64,000 bases of DNA from Streptomyces albus subsp. chlorinus (GTDB lineage Bacteria; Actinomycetota; Actinomycetes; Streptomycetales; Streptomycetaceae): assembly GCF_013302895.1 (NCBI RefSeq), contig NZ_VJOK01000001.1, positions 5,830,671 through 5,894,670 on the forward strand. The letters are read 5' to 3'. Within the stretch, counting starts at the first letter, position 1. Each line of letters starts with the position of its first letter. The translations under genes and the position numbers were made by a program. Shown in pieces: positions 53,583 through 62,264 of the stretch. The notes below the pieces were generated by a model. The model was not told the origin of the DNA, did no database searches, and saw nothing but the letters and a program-made list of their open reading frames with translations.

Positions 53583-53665
53583 CCGCACAACGCCGAGGGC
53601 GCACCCGGGCGCGTGTTGTGCGGGCGCACCACAACCGGCGGCGCGGCATGGTGCACCCGCACAAC
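53583..53665. promoter_or_regulatory. Three copies of CCGCACAAC upstream of the decarboxylase
   Basis: CCGCACAAC occurs at 53,583-53,591 and 53,657-53,665 and in inverse orientation at 53,615-53,623. The inverted copy overlaps a GTTGTG-N9-CACAAC palindrome (53,615-53,635). Three copies of a 9-mer within 83 bp between the regulator stop and the decarboxylase start suggest a regulator-binding region, possibly for the PucR protein. Confidence 0.5.
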
Positions 53666-55567
53666 TCAGGGTGCGGGCGCGGGGGCCGCCGGGCCCGCAC
53701 CGGCCGCCGGGTACAGCCCCGCGGCGCGCAGCCCCAGTTCGGCCAGTAGCCGTACGTCCGGGTCGTCCAGGTCGAGCGCGAAACGGGTGCGCAGACGGCG
53801 CAGCCGGTAGCGCAGGGTGTTGGGATGGATGCCCAGCTGCCGCGCGGTGCCCGCCACATCGCCGAACCGGCTCAGATAGGCGGCGAGCGTCGGCGCCAGG
53901 TCGGTACGGTGCTCGGCGTCGTGCGCCAGCAGCTCCCGCACCGGGCCGTCCACCGGGGGCGTCAGCTCGGCCACCGCCCGCACGACGCGCAGCGCGTCCA
54001 GCGCGGCCCGCACATCCGCGGCGTCGGCCACCTGAAGCTCCCCGGGGCCGCCGCCTCCCCGCCCGCCGCCGTGCGCGTCGCCGCCTCTCCCGCCGCCGTG
54101 CGCGGCTCCCTCCGCCCCGCTCCCGTGCGCGGCCCTCAGACGCCGCTCCCGCAGCACCTGGAGCACCAGGCAGGCGCTCTCGCGCGACGCGGACGCCTCG
54201 GCGAGCCCGGGCCGCACCGTGCCGATGGCCACCAGCGGACGGGCACCGGCTTCGCGCACGGCACCGGCCAGCTGGACCGCCAGCCGCCGCGCCCGCACGG
54301 CGGCGCCCTCGGACGGGTCCGCCGGGGCTTCCGCGGACGGCCGCGCACGCGACCGGACGACATGCCGCGCGGACTCGTCGGGCAGCGGCAGCAGCACATC
54401 GAGCCGGTCCTCGACCCGCACCGCGTACCCGGGCGGCTGGTGTGCGGTCACCTGGAGCGAGAGCAGCCGCAGCGCCCGGTCGTGCGCCGTGTCGTCGTCC
54501 CCCGCCGCGCTGTCGGTGGTGACGGACAGGACCACGCACGGTGTACGGAGAGCCAGCCCGAGCGTCGCCGCCGCCGCGCGATGGTCCCCGGCACCGTCCA
54601 GCAGCGCCCGCACCGCCTGGCGGCGGCGTGCCGACCCGGCCTGGGTGCGCAGCCGGTGGTGCAGCAGGTGCGGGGCCGCCATCCGGGCGGCCTCCCGCAG
54701 GGCCTGCCGGGCGTCCGGTGGCAGCGGGCTGCCGTCGGCCGCCGCCCAGAGGGAGCCCAGCACCTCCTCGCCCGCGCGGACGGCGATGGCCAGGCGCTCG
54801 GAGAAGCGCTCCTCGGCGGGACGGTGGACCACATCGTCGCTCGACCACAGGGCGCGCAGGAAGCCGCTGGCACTCAGCTCGTCCAGCCGCCAGCGGGGGA
54901 CCTGCTGGCCGAGGATGGTCAGCCGGCGCAGCGGGTCGGCGCCGTTCTCGGTGGGGGAGTAGGCCAGCACCCGCGAGTCCGGGTCCTCGATGGTGATGGC
55001 GCCGCCCACCAGCTCGGCCAGGGCGCGGGCCAGCGCGGACAGGTCGCCCAGCGGCACATCGGTGGGCGCCTCCGCACCGGCGGGGCCGCCCCGGTGCGCG
55101 AGCCCGGCCCGCAGCATGCCGATCAGCTCGGTCCACTCGACCCACGGCGCCCTGGTCAGCAGGGCCGTGGACGTCTCGTCGGCCACCTCCAGCAGCCGCC
55201 GGGAGGGGCCCTGGGCGCCGCGCCGGGTGATCACGGCCACGGCACCCGCCCGCGCCGCGGAACGCAGCACCATGGGAGCGACGTCGGAGGAGTCGTCCAC
55301 GCCCGCGGCGATGAGCACCTGGCCGCGCGCCGCGAAGGTCTCCCCGGCGTCGAACACACCCACCCCACGGACCGGGACTCCGGTGCCGAGGGGCGCGCGC
55401 ACCAGCTCCAGCACCTCGCCCGCGCCCGTCGCCAGCAGCCCCGCGAGGGTGGGGGAAGGGGCGGCCTCCCCGCCGTCCGGCGCTCCGGACGGGCACGCTT
55501 CCGGGGCCGTGGCGGCGGGGATGTGCGGCTCGTGCGACGGCTCGTGCGAGGGGATGCTGCCGGGCAT
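53666..55567 (-). CDS. PucR-family transcriptional regulator
   Basis: 633 residues from the ATG at 55,567. After a low-complexity start, a PucR ligand-like domain lies at residues about 35-155 (GVGVFDAGETFAARGQVLIAAG). A GGDEF-like central region follows, then the C-terminal PucR helix-turn-helix at about 580-605 (FGDVAGTARQLGIHPNTLRYRLRRL). A Gly/His/Arg-rich insertion near 505-530 is unusual. PucR regulators are often activated by amino acids or purines and control adjacent catabolic genes. The decarboxylase and permease downstream are the natural targets. Confidence 0.92.
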   Translation of the reverse strand: MPGSIPSHEPSHEPHIPAATAPEACPSGAPDGGEAAPSPTLAGLLATGAGEVLELVRAPLGTGVPVRGVGVFDAGETFAARGQVLIAAGVDDSSDVAPMVLRSAARAGAVAVITRRGAQGPSRRLLEVADETSTALLTRAPWVEWTELIGMLRAGLAHRGGPAGAEAPTDVPLGDLSALARALAELVGGAITIEDPDSRVLAYSPTENGADPLRRLTILGQQVPRWRLDELSASGFLRALWSSDDVVHRPAEERFSERLAIAVRAGEEVLGSLWAAADGSPLPPDARQALREAARMAAPHLLHHRLRTQAGSARRRQAVRALLDGAGDHRAAAATLGLALRTPCVVLSVTTDSAAGDDDTAHDRALRLLSLQVTAHQPPGYAVRVEDRLDVLLPLPDESARHVVRSRARPSAEAPADPSEGAAVRARRLAVQLAGAVREAGARPLVAIGTVRPGLAEASASRESACLVLQVLRERRLRAAHGSGAEGAAHGGGRGGDAHGGGRGGGGPGELQVADAADVRAALDALRVVRAVAELTPPVDGPVRELLAHDAEHRTDLAPTLAAYLSRFGDVAGTARQLGIHPNTLRYRLRRLRTRFALDLDDPDVRLLAELGLRAAGLYPAAGAGPAAPAPAP

Positions 55568-55591
55568 GGCTCAAGTGTCCCGCATGCCGTG

Positions 55592-55669
55592 CGCCCGGAG
55601 GGACGGCTCTTTTGCCACGCCCGGAAGAACGGCTTTTTTGCTGCGCCCGGAGGGACGCACTTTTCCTAC
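55592..55669 (-). repeat. Three tandem 26-bp iterons upstream of the PucR gene
   Basis: Three contiguous imperfect 26-bp units (55,592-55,617; 55,618-55,643; 55,644-55,669) share CGCCCGGAGGGACGGC-like and T-rich parts. They lie 25-102 bp upstream of the regulator's start codon. Equal length and position fit operator iterons for autoregulation, though no family motif is known to me. Confidence 0.7.
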
Positions 55670-55719
55670 GCGCTCCCGCACACCCGTGGACGCACAAGTG
55701 AGACTCGGCCTACGCCGGT

Positions 55720-58665
55720 TCACAGCGGCTCGTCGTCCCACTGGTCCAGCAGGCTCTCCTCGTCCTCGTCCTGCGGGGACGCCCCGTTGTGGAGGTTCTG
55801 TTCGGTCCACATCACCTTGCCGTGCGTGGTGTAGCGGGTGCCCCAGCGCTCGGCCAGCTGCGCGACGAGGAACAGGCCGCGCCCGCCCTCTTCCGTCGCG
55901 GCGGCACGGCGCAGATGCGGGGAGGTGCTGTTGCCGTCGGACACCTCGCAGGTGAGGTGGCGCTCGTACAGCAGCCGGGCACGGATCGGCTCGCTGCCGT
56001 AGCGGATGGCGTTGGTCACCAGCTCGCTGAGGATCAGCTCGGTGGTGAACGCGACCTCCTCCAGTCCCCACTCGGCCAGCTTCCGGGTCACCTGGGCGCG
56101 CAGCGGGGCCACGGCGCCGGAGTCGCGCGGCACGTCCCACTGGGCGACCCGCGCGGGATCCAGCACCCGGGTACGGGCCACCAGCAGGGCGACATCGTCG
56201 CTCGGCTCGGCGGGCAGCAGCGCGTCCAGCACCGCGCCGCACGTCACCTCCGGGGAGCGTCCAGGATGGCCGGACAGGGCCTCTTCCAGTTGCGCGAGCC
56301 CGTCGTCGATGTCCCGGTCGCGGTCCTCGACGAGCCCGTCCGTGTACAGGACGAGCCTGCTGTCCTTCTCCAGCCGCAGCTCCACCGTCTCGAACGGCGC
56401 GCCCCCCAGCCCGAGGGGCAGCCCGACGGGCACCTCGGGGAACTGGACGGTCCCGTCGGGCCGCACCACCGCAGGTCCGAGGTGGCCGGCACGGGCGACC
56501 GTGCACCGGCCGGAGACGGAGTCGTAGATGGCGTACAGGCAGGTGGCTCCCGTGACGGCCTCCCCGTTGCCCTCCATCGCCTGGTCCTGGTCGATCCTGT
56601 CGACCAGCTCGTCCAGGTGTGCCAGCAGCTCTTCCGGCGCCAGGTCGAGCGAGGAGAAGTTGAGCACCGCGGTGCGCAGGCGCCCCATGGTGGCCGCCGC
56701 GTGCAGCCCGTGGCCCACCACGTCGCCGACCACCAGGGCGACCCGGGCCCCGGGCAGCGGGATGACGTCGAACCAGTCACCGCCCACCCCGGCACGGGTG
56801 GGCCGGTAGCGGGTCGCCACCTCCAGGGCGTCCTGATCGGGCAGCCCGCGCGGCAGCAGACTGCGCTGGAGCGTGACGGCCATCGCGTTCTCGCGCGTGT
56901 AGCGGCGCGCGTTGTCGATGCTGACGGCCGCGCGGGCGGCCAGCTCCTCCGCGATGGCCAGGTCGTCCTCGCTGTAGGCCCCCCTCTCCTCGGTGCGCCA
57001 GAAGTCGACGGCCCCCAGCACCACGCCCCGGGCACGCAGCGGAACGGTGATCAGGGAGGTGATGCCGTAACCGAGGATCCGCCGAGCCCGTTCGGGGTCC
57101 TGCTCCCACCACTGGCGGGCCTTCCGCAGGTCCGCCTCCAGTACCCCGTGGACGCGCTCCTCCTCCGGCTCACCGCGCGCCGTGGTCACCGTCCTGGTGA
57201 CCTCGCCCACCGGGTGGAGCGGCGGGTCCGCACGGATACCGCTGACCGCGATGCGGCGCATGTCCGTACGGGCCGCGGTGGGCTCCTCGCCGCGCGGCAC
57301 CGGGTCGAGCAGCTCGACGGTGGCGTAGTCGGCGAACCGGGGCACCGCCACCTGGGTGAGCTCCTCGGCGGTGCGCACCACGTCCAGCGTCGTACCGACC
57401 CGCACGCCTGCCTCGTACAGCAGCCGCAGCCGCTCCCGCGCCACTTCCGCGCGCCCTTCGAGCGCGTGCAGCTCGGTGGTGTCCCGCAGCGTCGCCACCC
57501 GCCCCGGCGCGCCCTCCCCCGGCCGGGTGGCACGGACGTTGACCGCCAGCAGCCTGCCGCCCGCGAGGTGCACCTCGTCCGAGGCGGTACGCCCCGACGC
57601 CAGCAGCTCCGCCATGCCGGCGTCCAGGCCCAGCCGGTCGACCGGGCGCCCCTCCGCGTCCTCGGGCAGCTCCAGCAGCCGCCGCGCCTCGCTGTTGGCG
57701 AGCATGAGCCGGCCCTCGTCGTCGAGGATGAGCACACCCTCGCGCACGGCGTGCAGCACGGCGTCGTGGTGCTCGTACATCCGGGTCATCTGGGTGGGGC
57801 CCAGGCCGTGCGTCTGCCGTCGCAGCCGCCTGCTGACCAGCGCGGAGCTGCCGGAGGCGAGGACGAGCGCCCCGGCGGCCGACATCAGCAGCACGGGCAG
57901 CTGGTTCTTGACGCCCTGGTTCACCCGGGAGACGGTCACCCCTACCGACACCAGACCGGCGAGGGAGCCGTCCCGGCGGGTGAGCGGGACGGCGGTGTTC
58001 ATGGTGCGGCCGCCGGTGGCCGCGTCGATCTCGGAGGTCGTGGCGTCGCCTTTCCGGGCCCGTTCGACGATGCTGCGGAAGGGGCGGACGACGCGCTTGC
58101 CGATCAGCTCCCGCTCCGGCGCGGTCACCCTGATCCCGTTCGGCCTCCAGACGACCACGTAGGAGACGTCGGTGGCCTTGCGCACCGCCTCGGCGCGCGG
58201 CTGCAGCGCGGCGGTGGGGTCCGCGCCGTCCAGCGCCTCCAGGACACCGGGGGACTCGGCGAAGGTCCTGGCGACGGCGAGCGACTCCTCCTGCGCCTGC
58301 TCGGTGCTGTCCCAGCGGGCGTGCAGCACGAATGCCACCACCACCGCGATCATCAGAACGACGATCACCAGCACCTGGAGGATGAAGACCTCACCGGCGA
58401 CGCTGCGGGCACCGAACGGGAAACGGGAGGGCTCGTCGGGCGGCTGGGTCCGTTCCGGGGGAGGGGGCGGAGGCGGGCCGGTACCGTGCGAGCCCCCGGA
58501 CGCCCGCGCGCTCCCGCCGGTGTGCCGGCCCCCGGAGTCCCGGCCGGGGCCGGAGTCCGGGCGGCCGGTGGCCGGGTCCGGTTTCCCCTCGGGGTGCGCG
58601 GAGGCGGGCGCCACCCGGCGGGGGCGTTCACGCCGAGCCGCTCGGCGCCCAGAATATCCGCGCAT
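55720..58665 (-). CDS. PAS-GAF-SpoIIE phosphatase-HATPase membrane signalling protein
   Basis: 981 residues from the ATG at 58,665 (start uncertain: a poor ribosome site and a low-complexity N-terminus). Two membrane helices (about 91-113 and 258-276) flank an extracellular sCache/PDC-like sensor. A PAS domain (about 295-400), a GAF domain (about 420-600), a PP2C-type SpoIIE phosphatase (about 600-820, with GVGGDWFDVIPL, VVGDVVGHGL, VLYTDGLVEDR, DDVALLV) and a C-terminal HATPase_c/anti-sigma kinase-like domain (about 850-955, with ELVTNAIRYG and GGRGLFLVAQL) follow. It should sense an extracellular or membrane signal and control an anti-sigma/anti-anti-sigma switch. It is divergent from yhfZ. 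Confidence 0.92.
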   Translation of the reverse strand: MRGYSGRRAARRERPRRVAPASAHPEGKPDPATGRPDSGPGRDSGGRHTGGSARASGGSHGTGPPPPPPPERTQPPDEPSRFPFGARSVAGEVFILQVLVIVVLMIAVVVAFVLHARWDSTEQAQEESLAVARTFAESPGVLEALDGADPTAALQPRAEAVRKATDVSYVVVWRPNGIRVTAPERELIGKRVVRPFRSIVERARKGDATTSEIDAATGGRTMNTAVPLTRRDGSLAGLVSVGVTVSRVNQGVKNQLPVLLMSAAGALVLASGSSALVSRRLRRQTHGLGPTQMTRMYEHHDAVLHAVREGVLILDDEGRLMLANSEARRLLELPEDAEGRPVDRLGLDAGMAELLASGRTASDEVHLAGGRLLAVNVRATRPGEGAPGRVATLRDTTELHALEGRAEVARERLRLLYEAGVRVGTTLDVVRTAEELTQVAVPRFADYATVELLDPVPRGEEPTAARTDMRRIAVSGIRADPPLHPVGEVTRTVTTARGEPEEERVHGVLEADLRKARQWWEQDPERARRILGYGITSLITVPLRARGVVLGAVDFWRTEERGAYSEDDLAIAEELAARAAVSIDNARRYTRENAMAVTLQRSLLPRGLPDQDALEVATRYRPTRAGVGGDWFDVIPLPGARVALVVGDVVGHGLHAAATMGRLRTAVLNFSSLDLAPEELLAHLDELVDRIDQDQAMEGNGEAVTGATCLYAIYDSVSGRCTVARAGHLGPAVVRPDGTVQFPEVPVGLPLGLGGAPFETVELRLEKDSRLVLYTDGLVEDRDRDIDDGLAQLEEALSGHPGRSPEVTCGAVLDALLPAEPSDDVALLVARTRVLDPARVAQWDVPRDSGAVAPLRAQVTRKLAEWGLEEVAFTTELILSELVTNAIRYGSEPIRARLLYERHLTCEVSDGNSTSPHLRRAAATEEGGRGLFLVAQLAERWGTRYTTHGKVMWTEQNLHNGASPQDEDEESLLDQWDDEPL

Positions 58666-58723
58666 GCCCCTTTTTCTACCAGTTTCTTGCCTCCTGGGCG
58701 CTTGGTGATCCGGAGAAGGGGTC

Positions 58724-58760
58724 TTGTCAAGAATCCAGGATTCTGTTTACTGTTCCCTCG
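58724..58760 (+). promoter_or_regulatory. yhfZ promoter with embedded perfect palindrome
   Basis: A -35 box TTGTCA (58,724-58,729) is spaced by 18 nt from a -10 box TACTGT (58,748-58,753). The predicted start site is near 58,760, the GTG of yhfZ, so the mRNA is probably leaderless. The 15-bp palindrome AGAATCC-A-GGATTCT (58,730-58,744) fills the spacer, a position suited to repression. This fits autoregulation by YhfZ, a GntR-like protein. Confidence 0.75.
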
Positions 58761-59704
58761 TGAACGGTTACGACGAGCGGTTCCTGACCCGCAACGGCCT
58801 GGCGGCCCGCCAGCTCGCGCTCCTCCTGCTGGAGTACGAACCGGAGACGCGCCTGCCCCGGGTACGGGACTTCGCGGAGGAGCTGGGCTGCGGCAACGGC
58901 ACCGTCCAGGCCGCGCTGCGGCTGCTGGAGGAGGCCGGTGCCATCGAGACCGCCGCGCGCGGCCACCTGGGCACCTTCCTCGTGAAATCGGACCGCTCCG
59001 TGCTGTGGCGGCTCTCCGGGCTCGGCACCCTGCTCGCCGCCATGCCCCTGCCCTACTCCCGTCGCTACGAGGGCCTGGCCACAGGGCTGCGGGCGGCGTT
59101 CGAGGAGGCCGGAACCCCCTTCGCCATCACCTTCATGCGGGGAGCGGGCAGCCGGGCCACCGCGCTGCTGGAAGGCAAGGCCGACCTGGTGGTGCTCTCC
59201 CGCCTCGCCGCCGACCGGCTGATCGAGGAGCATCCCGAGGACCTCGCCCTGGTGGTCGATCTCGGCCCGGCCACCTACGTCGGTGCCCACGGGGTGCTGC
59301 TGCGGGAGGGGGGCTCGCTGGAGGCGCCCGGCCTCCGCATCGCGGTCGACCACGCCTCGGAGGACCAGCGGATACTCGCCGAACGAGCGTTCGCGGGGCG
59401 GGACGACATCGAGTGGATCGAGTGCTCCTACATGCAGCTGCCCGACCTCCTCGCGCAGAACAAGGCGGACGCCACCGTCTGGAGCCTGGACGAGGTGCAC
59501 GGACGCATCAGGGAGGGTGTGGACGTGCTCCCGCTGGGCGACGAGATCACGCGTGACCTGGCCCTGCGCAACTCGAGCGCGGCGGTCATCGGCAGAGCCG
59601 AGAGCGTCGCCGCCCTGCACGCCATACGGGACGCCATCGACCCGGGGCGGGTCACCGAGCTGCAGACCGAGGTCGTCAGGGGAGACCGCATGCCCTCCTA
59701 CTGA
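58760..59704 (+). CDS. yhfZ: GntR-like YhfZ-family transcriptional regulator
   Basis: 314 residues (E. coli YhfZ is of similar length). GTG start at 58,760, probably leaderless. Residues about 18-75 form a GntR-type winged helix (LPRVRDFAEELGCGNGTVQAALRLLEEAG) of the YhfZ subtype. The C-terminal domain, about 90-310, resembles a periplasmic-binding-protein-like ligand domain (PYSRRYEGLATGLRAAFEEAG, VDHASEDQRILAERAF). The embedded palindrome in its own promoter and the copy before yhfY suggest it represses the operon until an unknown ligand binds. Confidence 0.88.
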   Translation: MNGYDERFLTRNGLAARQLALLLLEYEPETRLPRVRDFAEELGCGNGTVQAALRLLEEAGAIETAARGHLGTFLVKSDRSVLWRLSGLGTLLAAMPLPYSRRYEGLATGLRAAFEEAGTPFAITFMRGAGSRATALLEGKADLVVLSRLAADRLIEEHPEDLALVVDLGPATYVGAHGVLLREGGSLEAPGLRIAVDHASEDQRILAERAFAGRDDIEWIECSYMQLPDLLAQNKADATVWSLDEVHGRIREGVDVLPLGDEITRDLALRNSSAAVIGRAESVAALHAIRDAIDPGRVTELQTEVVRGDRMPSY

Positions 59705-59752
59705 CCGGGCGGCCGGCCGGCAGGCCCGCTCGCTCCTACGAGGCCGCCGCTC

Positions 59753-59786
59753 CCAGGGGGTACGCCCTGGCCCGCCGTCAGCGGGC
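59753..59786. terminator. Possible hairpins between yhfZ and yhfY
   Basis: Two short stem-loops are adjacent: CCAGGG/CCCTGG at 59,753-59,770 and GCCCGC/GCGGGC at 59,770-59,786. They could attenuate read-through from yhfZ. Stems are only 6 bp, so the call is weak. Confidence 0.3.
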
Positions 59787-59908
59787 AGGCGCCCAGGCGT
59801 TCCTGATCCGCCGCCGACACCGAGCCGTACCGACCGGACGGCCGCCCCCGCCCCCGGCACGGGCCGGCACCGGCACGGTACCCGCCGCGCCGGGTGGGGT
59901 CCGCCCCG

Positions 59909-59930
59909 AGAATCCAGAATCCCGAGTTCT
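59909..59930. promoter_or_regulatory. Second yhfZ-type operator
   Basis: AGAATCC (59,909-59,915) is followed by AGAATCC-C-GAGTTCT (59,916-59,930), a near copy of the perfect palindrome in the yhfZ promoter, with the right half-site changed at one position. It lies 25 bp before the GTG of yhfY and overlaps the likely promoter. A shared operator places the yhfY-yhfS genes under the same regulator. Confidence 0.65.
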
Positions 59931-59954
59931 GTGGAAAGTTGAGGAGGGAAGGCC

Positions 59955-60329
59955 GTGGACGACCAGCTCGCACTCCGCATCCAGCTCTTCCGTGATGGCG
60001 GCCAGGTCCGCCCGGAGGTGGCCGACTTCGTCGAGACCGAGCTGGCCGCGCTCGCCGGCGAGGGCGCGCCCGTCACCGAGGAGACGGCCGGCATGCTGAC
60101 GAGCCATCTGATGATGGCGCTCACCCGGCTGCTCGACGGGGAGCCCATCGAGGAGTTCCTCACCGACGAGCAGGTCGCCGCCGAACTGGCCGACCACCCC
60201 TCAGCCGTCGAGCGGGCCCGCCGCACCGCCGCGCGGGCCGAGGCCGAACTCGGCGCCACCCTGCCCGGATCCGAGGTCAACTTCCTGGCCATGCACCTGG
60301 CGGTCCTCGCCCAGCGCGTCACCGGCTGA
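59955..60329 (+). CDS. yhfY: PRD-domain protein (YhfY-like)
   Basis: 124 residues from a GTG at 59,955 with GAGGAGG at 7-nt spacing. The whole protein corresponds to one PRD (PTS regulation domain)-like helical unit with a conserved His in TSHLMMALTRLLDGEP (residue about 56) and another in VNFLAMHLAVLAQR near the C-terminus. Length and position match YhfY of the enteric yhf operon. In other systems PRD histidines are phosphorylated by PTS proteins. Whether this stand-alone unit is regulated that way is unknown. Confidence 0.82.
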   Translation: MDDQLALRIQLFRDGGQVRPEVADFVETELAALAGEGAPVTEETAGMLTSHLMMALTRLLDGEPIEEFLTDEQVAAELADHPSAVERARRTAARAEAELGATLPGSEVNFLAMHLAVLAQRVTG

Positions 60330-60437
60330 TCCGCGCCGGCCGCACCCCGCACTTTCCTGTCCCCCGTCCCCGCACACCCACCACCGGCCGAGGCCCCGGA
60401 CCCACCGGCCGCCCGGCGCACACGAGAGGCACCAGCC

Positions 60438-60794
60438 ATGACCACCATCCTCACCGGCGGAGTCGGCAAGAACGAGGTCGCCAAGGCCGTCACGGCACTC
60501 GGCCTCGACGGCGTCCAGGCCGTCGTCTCCAGCGACATGGACGCCGCGATGAAGCTCCGCTCCGGACAGGCCGACTACTTCTTCGGAACCTGCCACACCG
60601 GCGCCGGCGCCTCGCTCGGCGTGCTCGTCGGCCTGATGGGGCAGCCCGCCTGCCACACCTTCGGCCGGTCCGTGCCCACCGAGGAGGAGGTCACGGCGCT
60701 GCTCGCCGAGGGCAAGAAGGTCTTCGGATTCTCCATGGACCAGCTCGAGGCCCTCGTCCCGCTGCTCGCCCGCGCCGTCGCCGCGCGCGCCTGA
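60438..60794 (+). CDS. yhfU: YhfU-like DUF2620 protein
   Basis: 118 residues from the ATG at 60,438, with GAGAGGC 8 nt upstream. The sequence begins ILTGGVGKNEVAKAVTALG and carries GQADYFFGTCHTGAGASLG with a conserved Cys-His, matching DUF2620/YhfU. An alpha/beta fold is likely and no signal peptide is visible. The operon order (yhfY, yhfU, yhfT) follows the enteric arrangement. Molecular function is not known. Confidence 0.88.
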   Translation: MTTILTGGVGKNEVAKAVTALGLDGVQAVVSSDMDAAMKLRSGQADYFFGTCHTGAGASLGVLVGLMGQPACHTFGRSVPTEEEVTALLAEGKKVFGFSMDQLEALVPLLARAVAARA

Positions 60795-60834
60795 CCGGGC
60801 CGCACGGACAACCCGGGCGTGAAGGAGCGACCCC

Positions 60835-62235
60835 GTGAGTGACCTCGCAAGCGCAGTGGGCGCCACCGGTCAGCTGGCCGCGGGAGGCGGACTGCACTTC
60901 TCGCTGCCCCAGCAGCTGACCGTCATCCTCCTGTGCGCGCTGACCGCGTTCATCTCGCACATGGCGCTGGCCGTCTTCAACGACGGCGTGCGTCCCTTCC
61001 TGCTGGATTTCGTCCAGGAGCGGACCACACGGTCCGCCACCACGGCGGTCTCCTTCGGACTCTCCGCCGGCTTCATCTTCGGCCTGGGCGCGCCGATGGC
61101 CCTCTCCTCCGGCGTCCTCAACCCCTGGCTGCTCTTCCTGCCGACGGACGTGCTGGGCCTGCTGGCCCCCAGGAAATGGCTCGCGCCGCTGCTGGGCGCC
61201 GGCTGGGGAGCGGTCGTCGTCTTCGGGCTCAACGGCGCCAACGAGGTGGCGCACGACCTGCCGGTGGACTTCCTGACCGCCATGCAGCAGATGTCCACGC
61301 CCATCCTCTTCCTCTTCACGCTCTTCCCGGTACTGGCCATCGCCAAGCAGTTCGGGCGGGCCTGGGGAGCGGCGGCCGGAGCCGTCGAACTGGCGCTGGT
61401 CGTCATGACGATGAAGCTGTGGCCCGAGATGTTCGCGGGTGCCCTCGCCATGGCCGTCGGCGTCCTGCTGCTGATCGGGCTCGCCGTGCGGCGGGACCTC
61501 ACCCAGCGCAGGGCCGACCGCGAGGCCGCCGGTGACGCGGCGGACGGCTCCGCCCCGCCGGCGCCCGGCGCCGCGTCGCGGGAAGCGGCCGACGACCCCA
61601 TGGCCTCGCTGTTCAGCGCCAGCGCGACCCGGCTGCGCCGCTATCTGCCGCTGTTCATGGTGCTGGGAGCCGGTGTGTGCCTGCTGGCGCAGATGCACAT
61701 ATTCGGCGGCGGTGAGGCCACCAGCTTCCTCATCGCCAAGGGGCACTACGCGGAGGCCGCACAGGTCGACTTCTACCGGGTCTTCGGCTTCGTCCCGCTG
61801 ATCGCCACGACGGCACTGGCCTCGGGGGCCTACGGCATCGCCGGGTTCACCCTGGTCTACCCGATCGGCTACCTGATGCCGAACCCCGTCCTCGCGGTGA
61901 TAGCCGGCGCCGCCGTCTTCGCGGCCGAGGTCCTGGCCCTCTCCTCCATCGGCAAGGTCCTCGGCAAGCTGCCCAGCGTCCGCGACTCGTCCGAGTACCT
62001 GCGCAACGCCATCACCGACAGCCTCCACCTGGCCATCCTGTTCGGCTCGCTGATGGCGGCCAACGCGATGGGGGCGGGGCTCGGCATCCTCGTCGTGGGC
62101 GGGCTCTACCTGCTCAACGAGGCGATGGGACGCCCCGTCGTCCGGATGGCGGCGGCACCCGCGGCGGTACTCGTCGGCGGCATCCTGCTCAACCTCCTCC
62201 ACTGGCTCGATCTGTTCACCCCCGTCAAGGGCTGA
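60835..62235 (+). CDS. yhfT: YhfT-family integral membrane protein
   Basis: 466 residues from a GTG at 60,835 with AAGGAG at 8-nt spacing. About eleven or twelve hydrophobic helices are visible, with a Gly/Ala/Asp-rich cytoplasmic loop near residues 225-260. Conserved-looking segments include HMALAVFNDGVRPFLLDF near residue 40 and FGGGEATSFLIAKGHY near residue 288. It matches YhfT, a predicted transporter-like protein of the yhf operon. The substrate is unknown. Its position between YhfU and the phosphotriesterase homologue suggests import of the compound degraded by the operon. Confidence 0.9.
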   Translation: MSDLASAVGATGQLAAGGGLHFSLPQQLTVILLCALTAFISHMALAVFNDGVRPFLLDFVQERTTRSATTAVSFGLSAGFIFGLGAPMALSSGVLNPWLLFLPTDVLGLLAPRKWLAPLLGAGWGAVVVFGLNGANEVAHDLPVDFLTAMQQMSTPILFLFTLFPVLAIAKQFGRAWGAAAGAVELALVVMTMKLWPEMFAGALAMAVGVLLLIGLAVRRDLTQRRADREAAGDAADGSAPPAPGAASREAADDPMASLFSASATRLRRYLPLFMVLGAGVCLLAQMHIFGGGEATSFLIAKGHYAEAAQVDFYRVFGFVPLIATTALASGAYGIAGFTLVYPIGYLMPNPVLAVIAGAAVFAAEVLALSSIGKVLGKLPSVRDSSEYLRNAITDSLHLAILFGSLMAANAMGAGLGILVVGGLYLLNEAMGRPVVRMAAAPAAVLVGGILLNLLHWLDLFTPVKG

Positions 62236-62264
62236 GGCCGCGCCGCCACCAGGAAGGTCCCACC

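Noticed and set aside
53350..55697. Antisense and alternative frames around the PucR gene (772 residues and others).
   Set aside because: The PucR frame has the C-terminal helix-turn-helix and normal codon use; the others are Arg/Gly-rich shadows.
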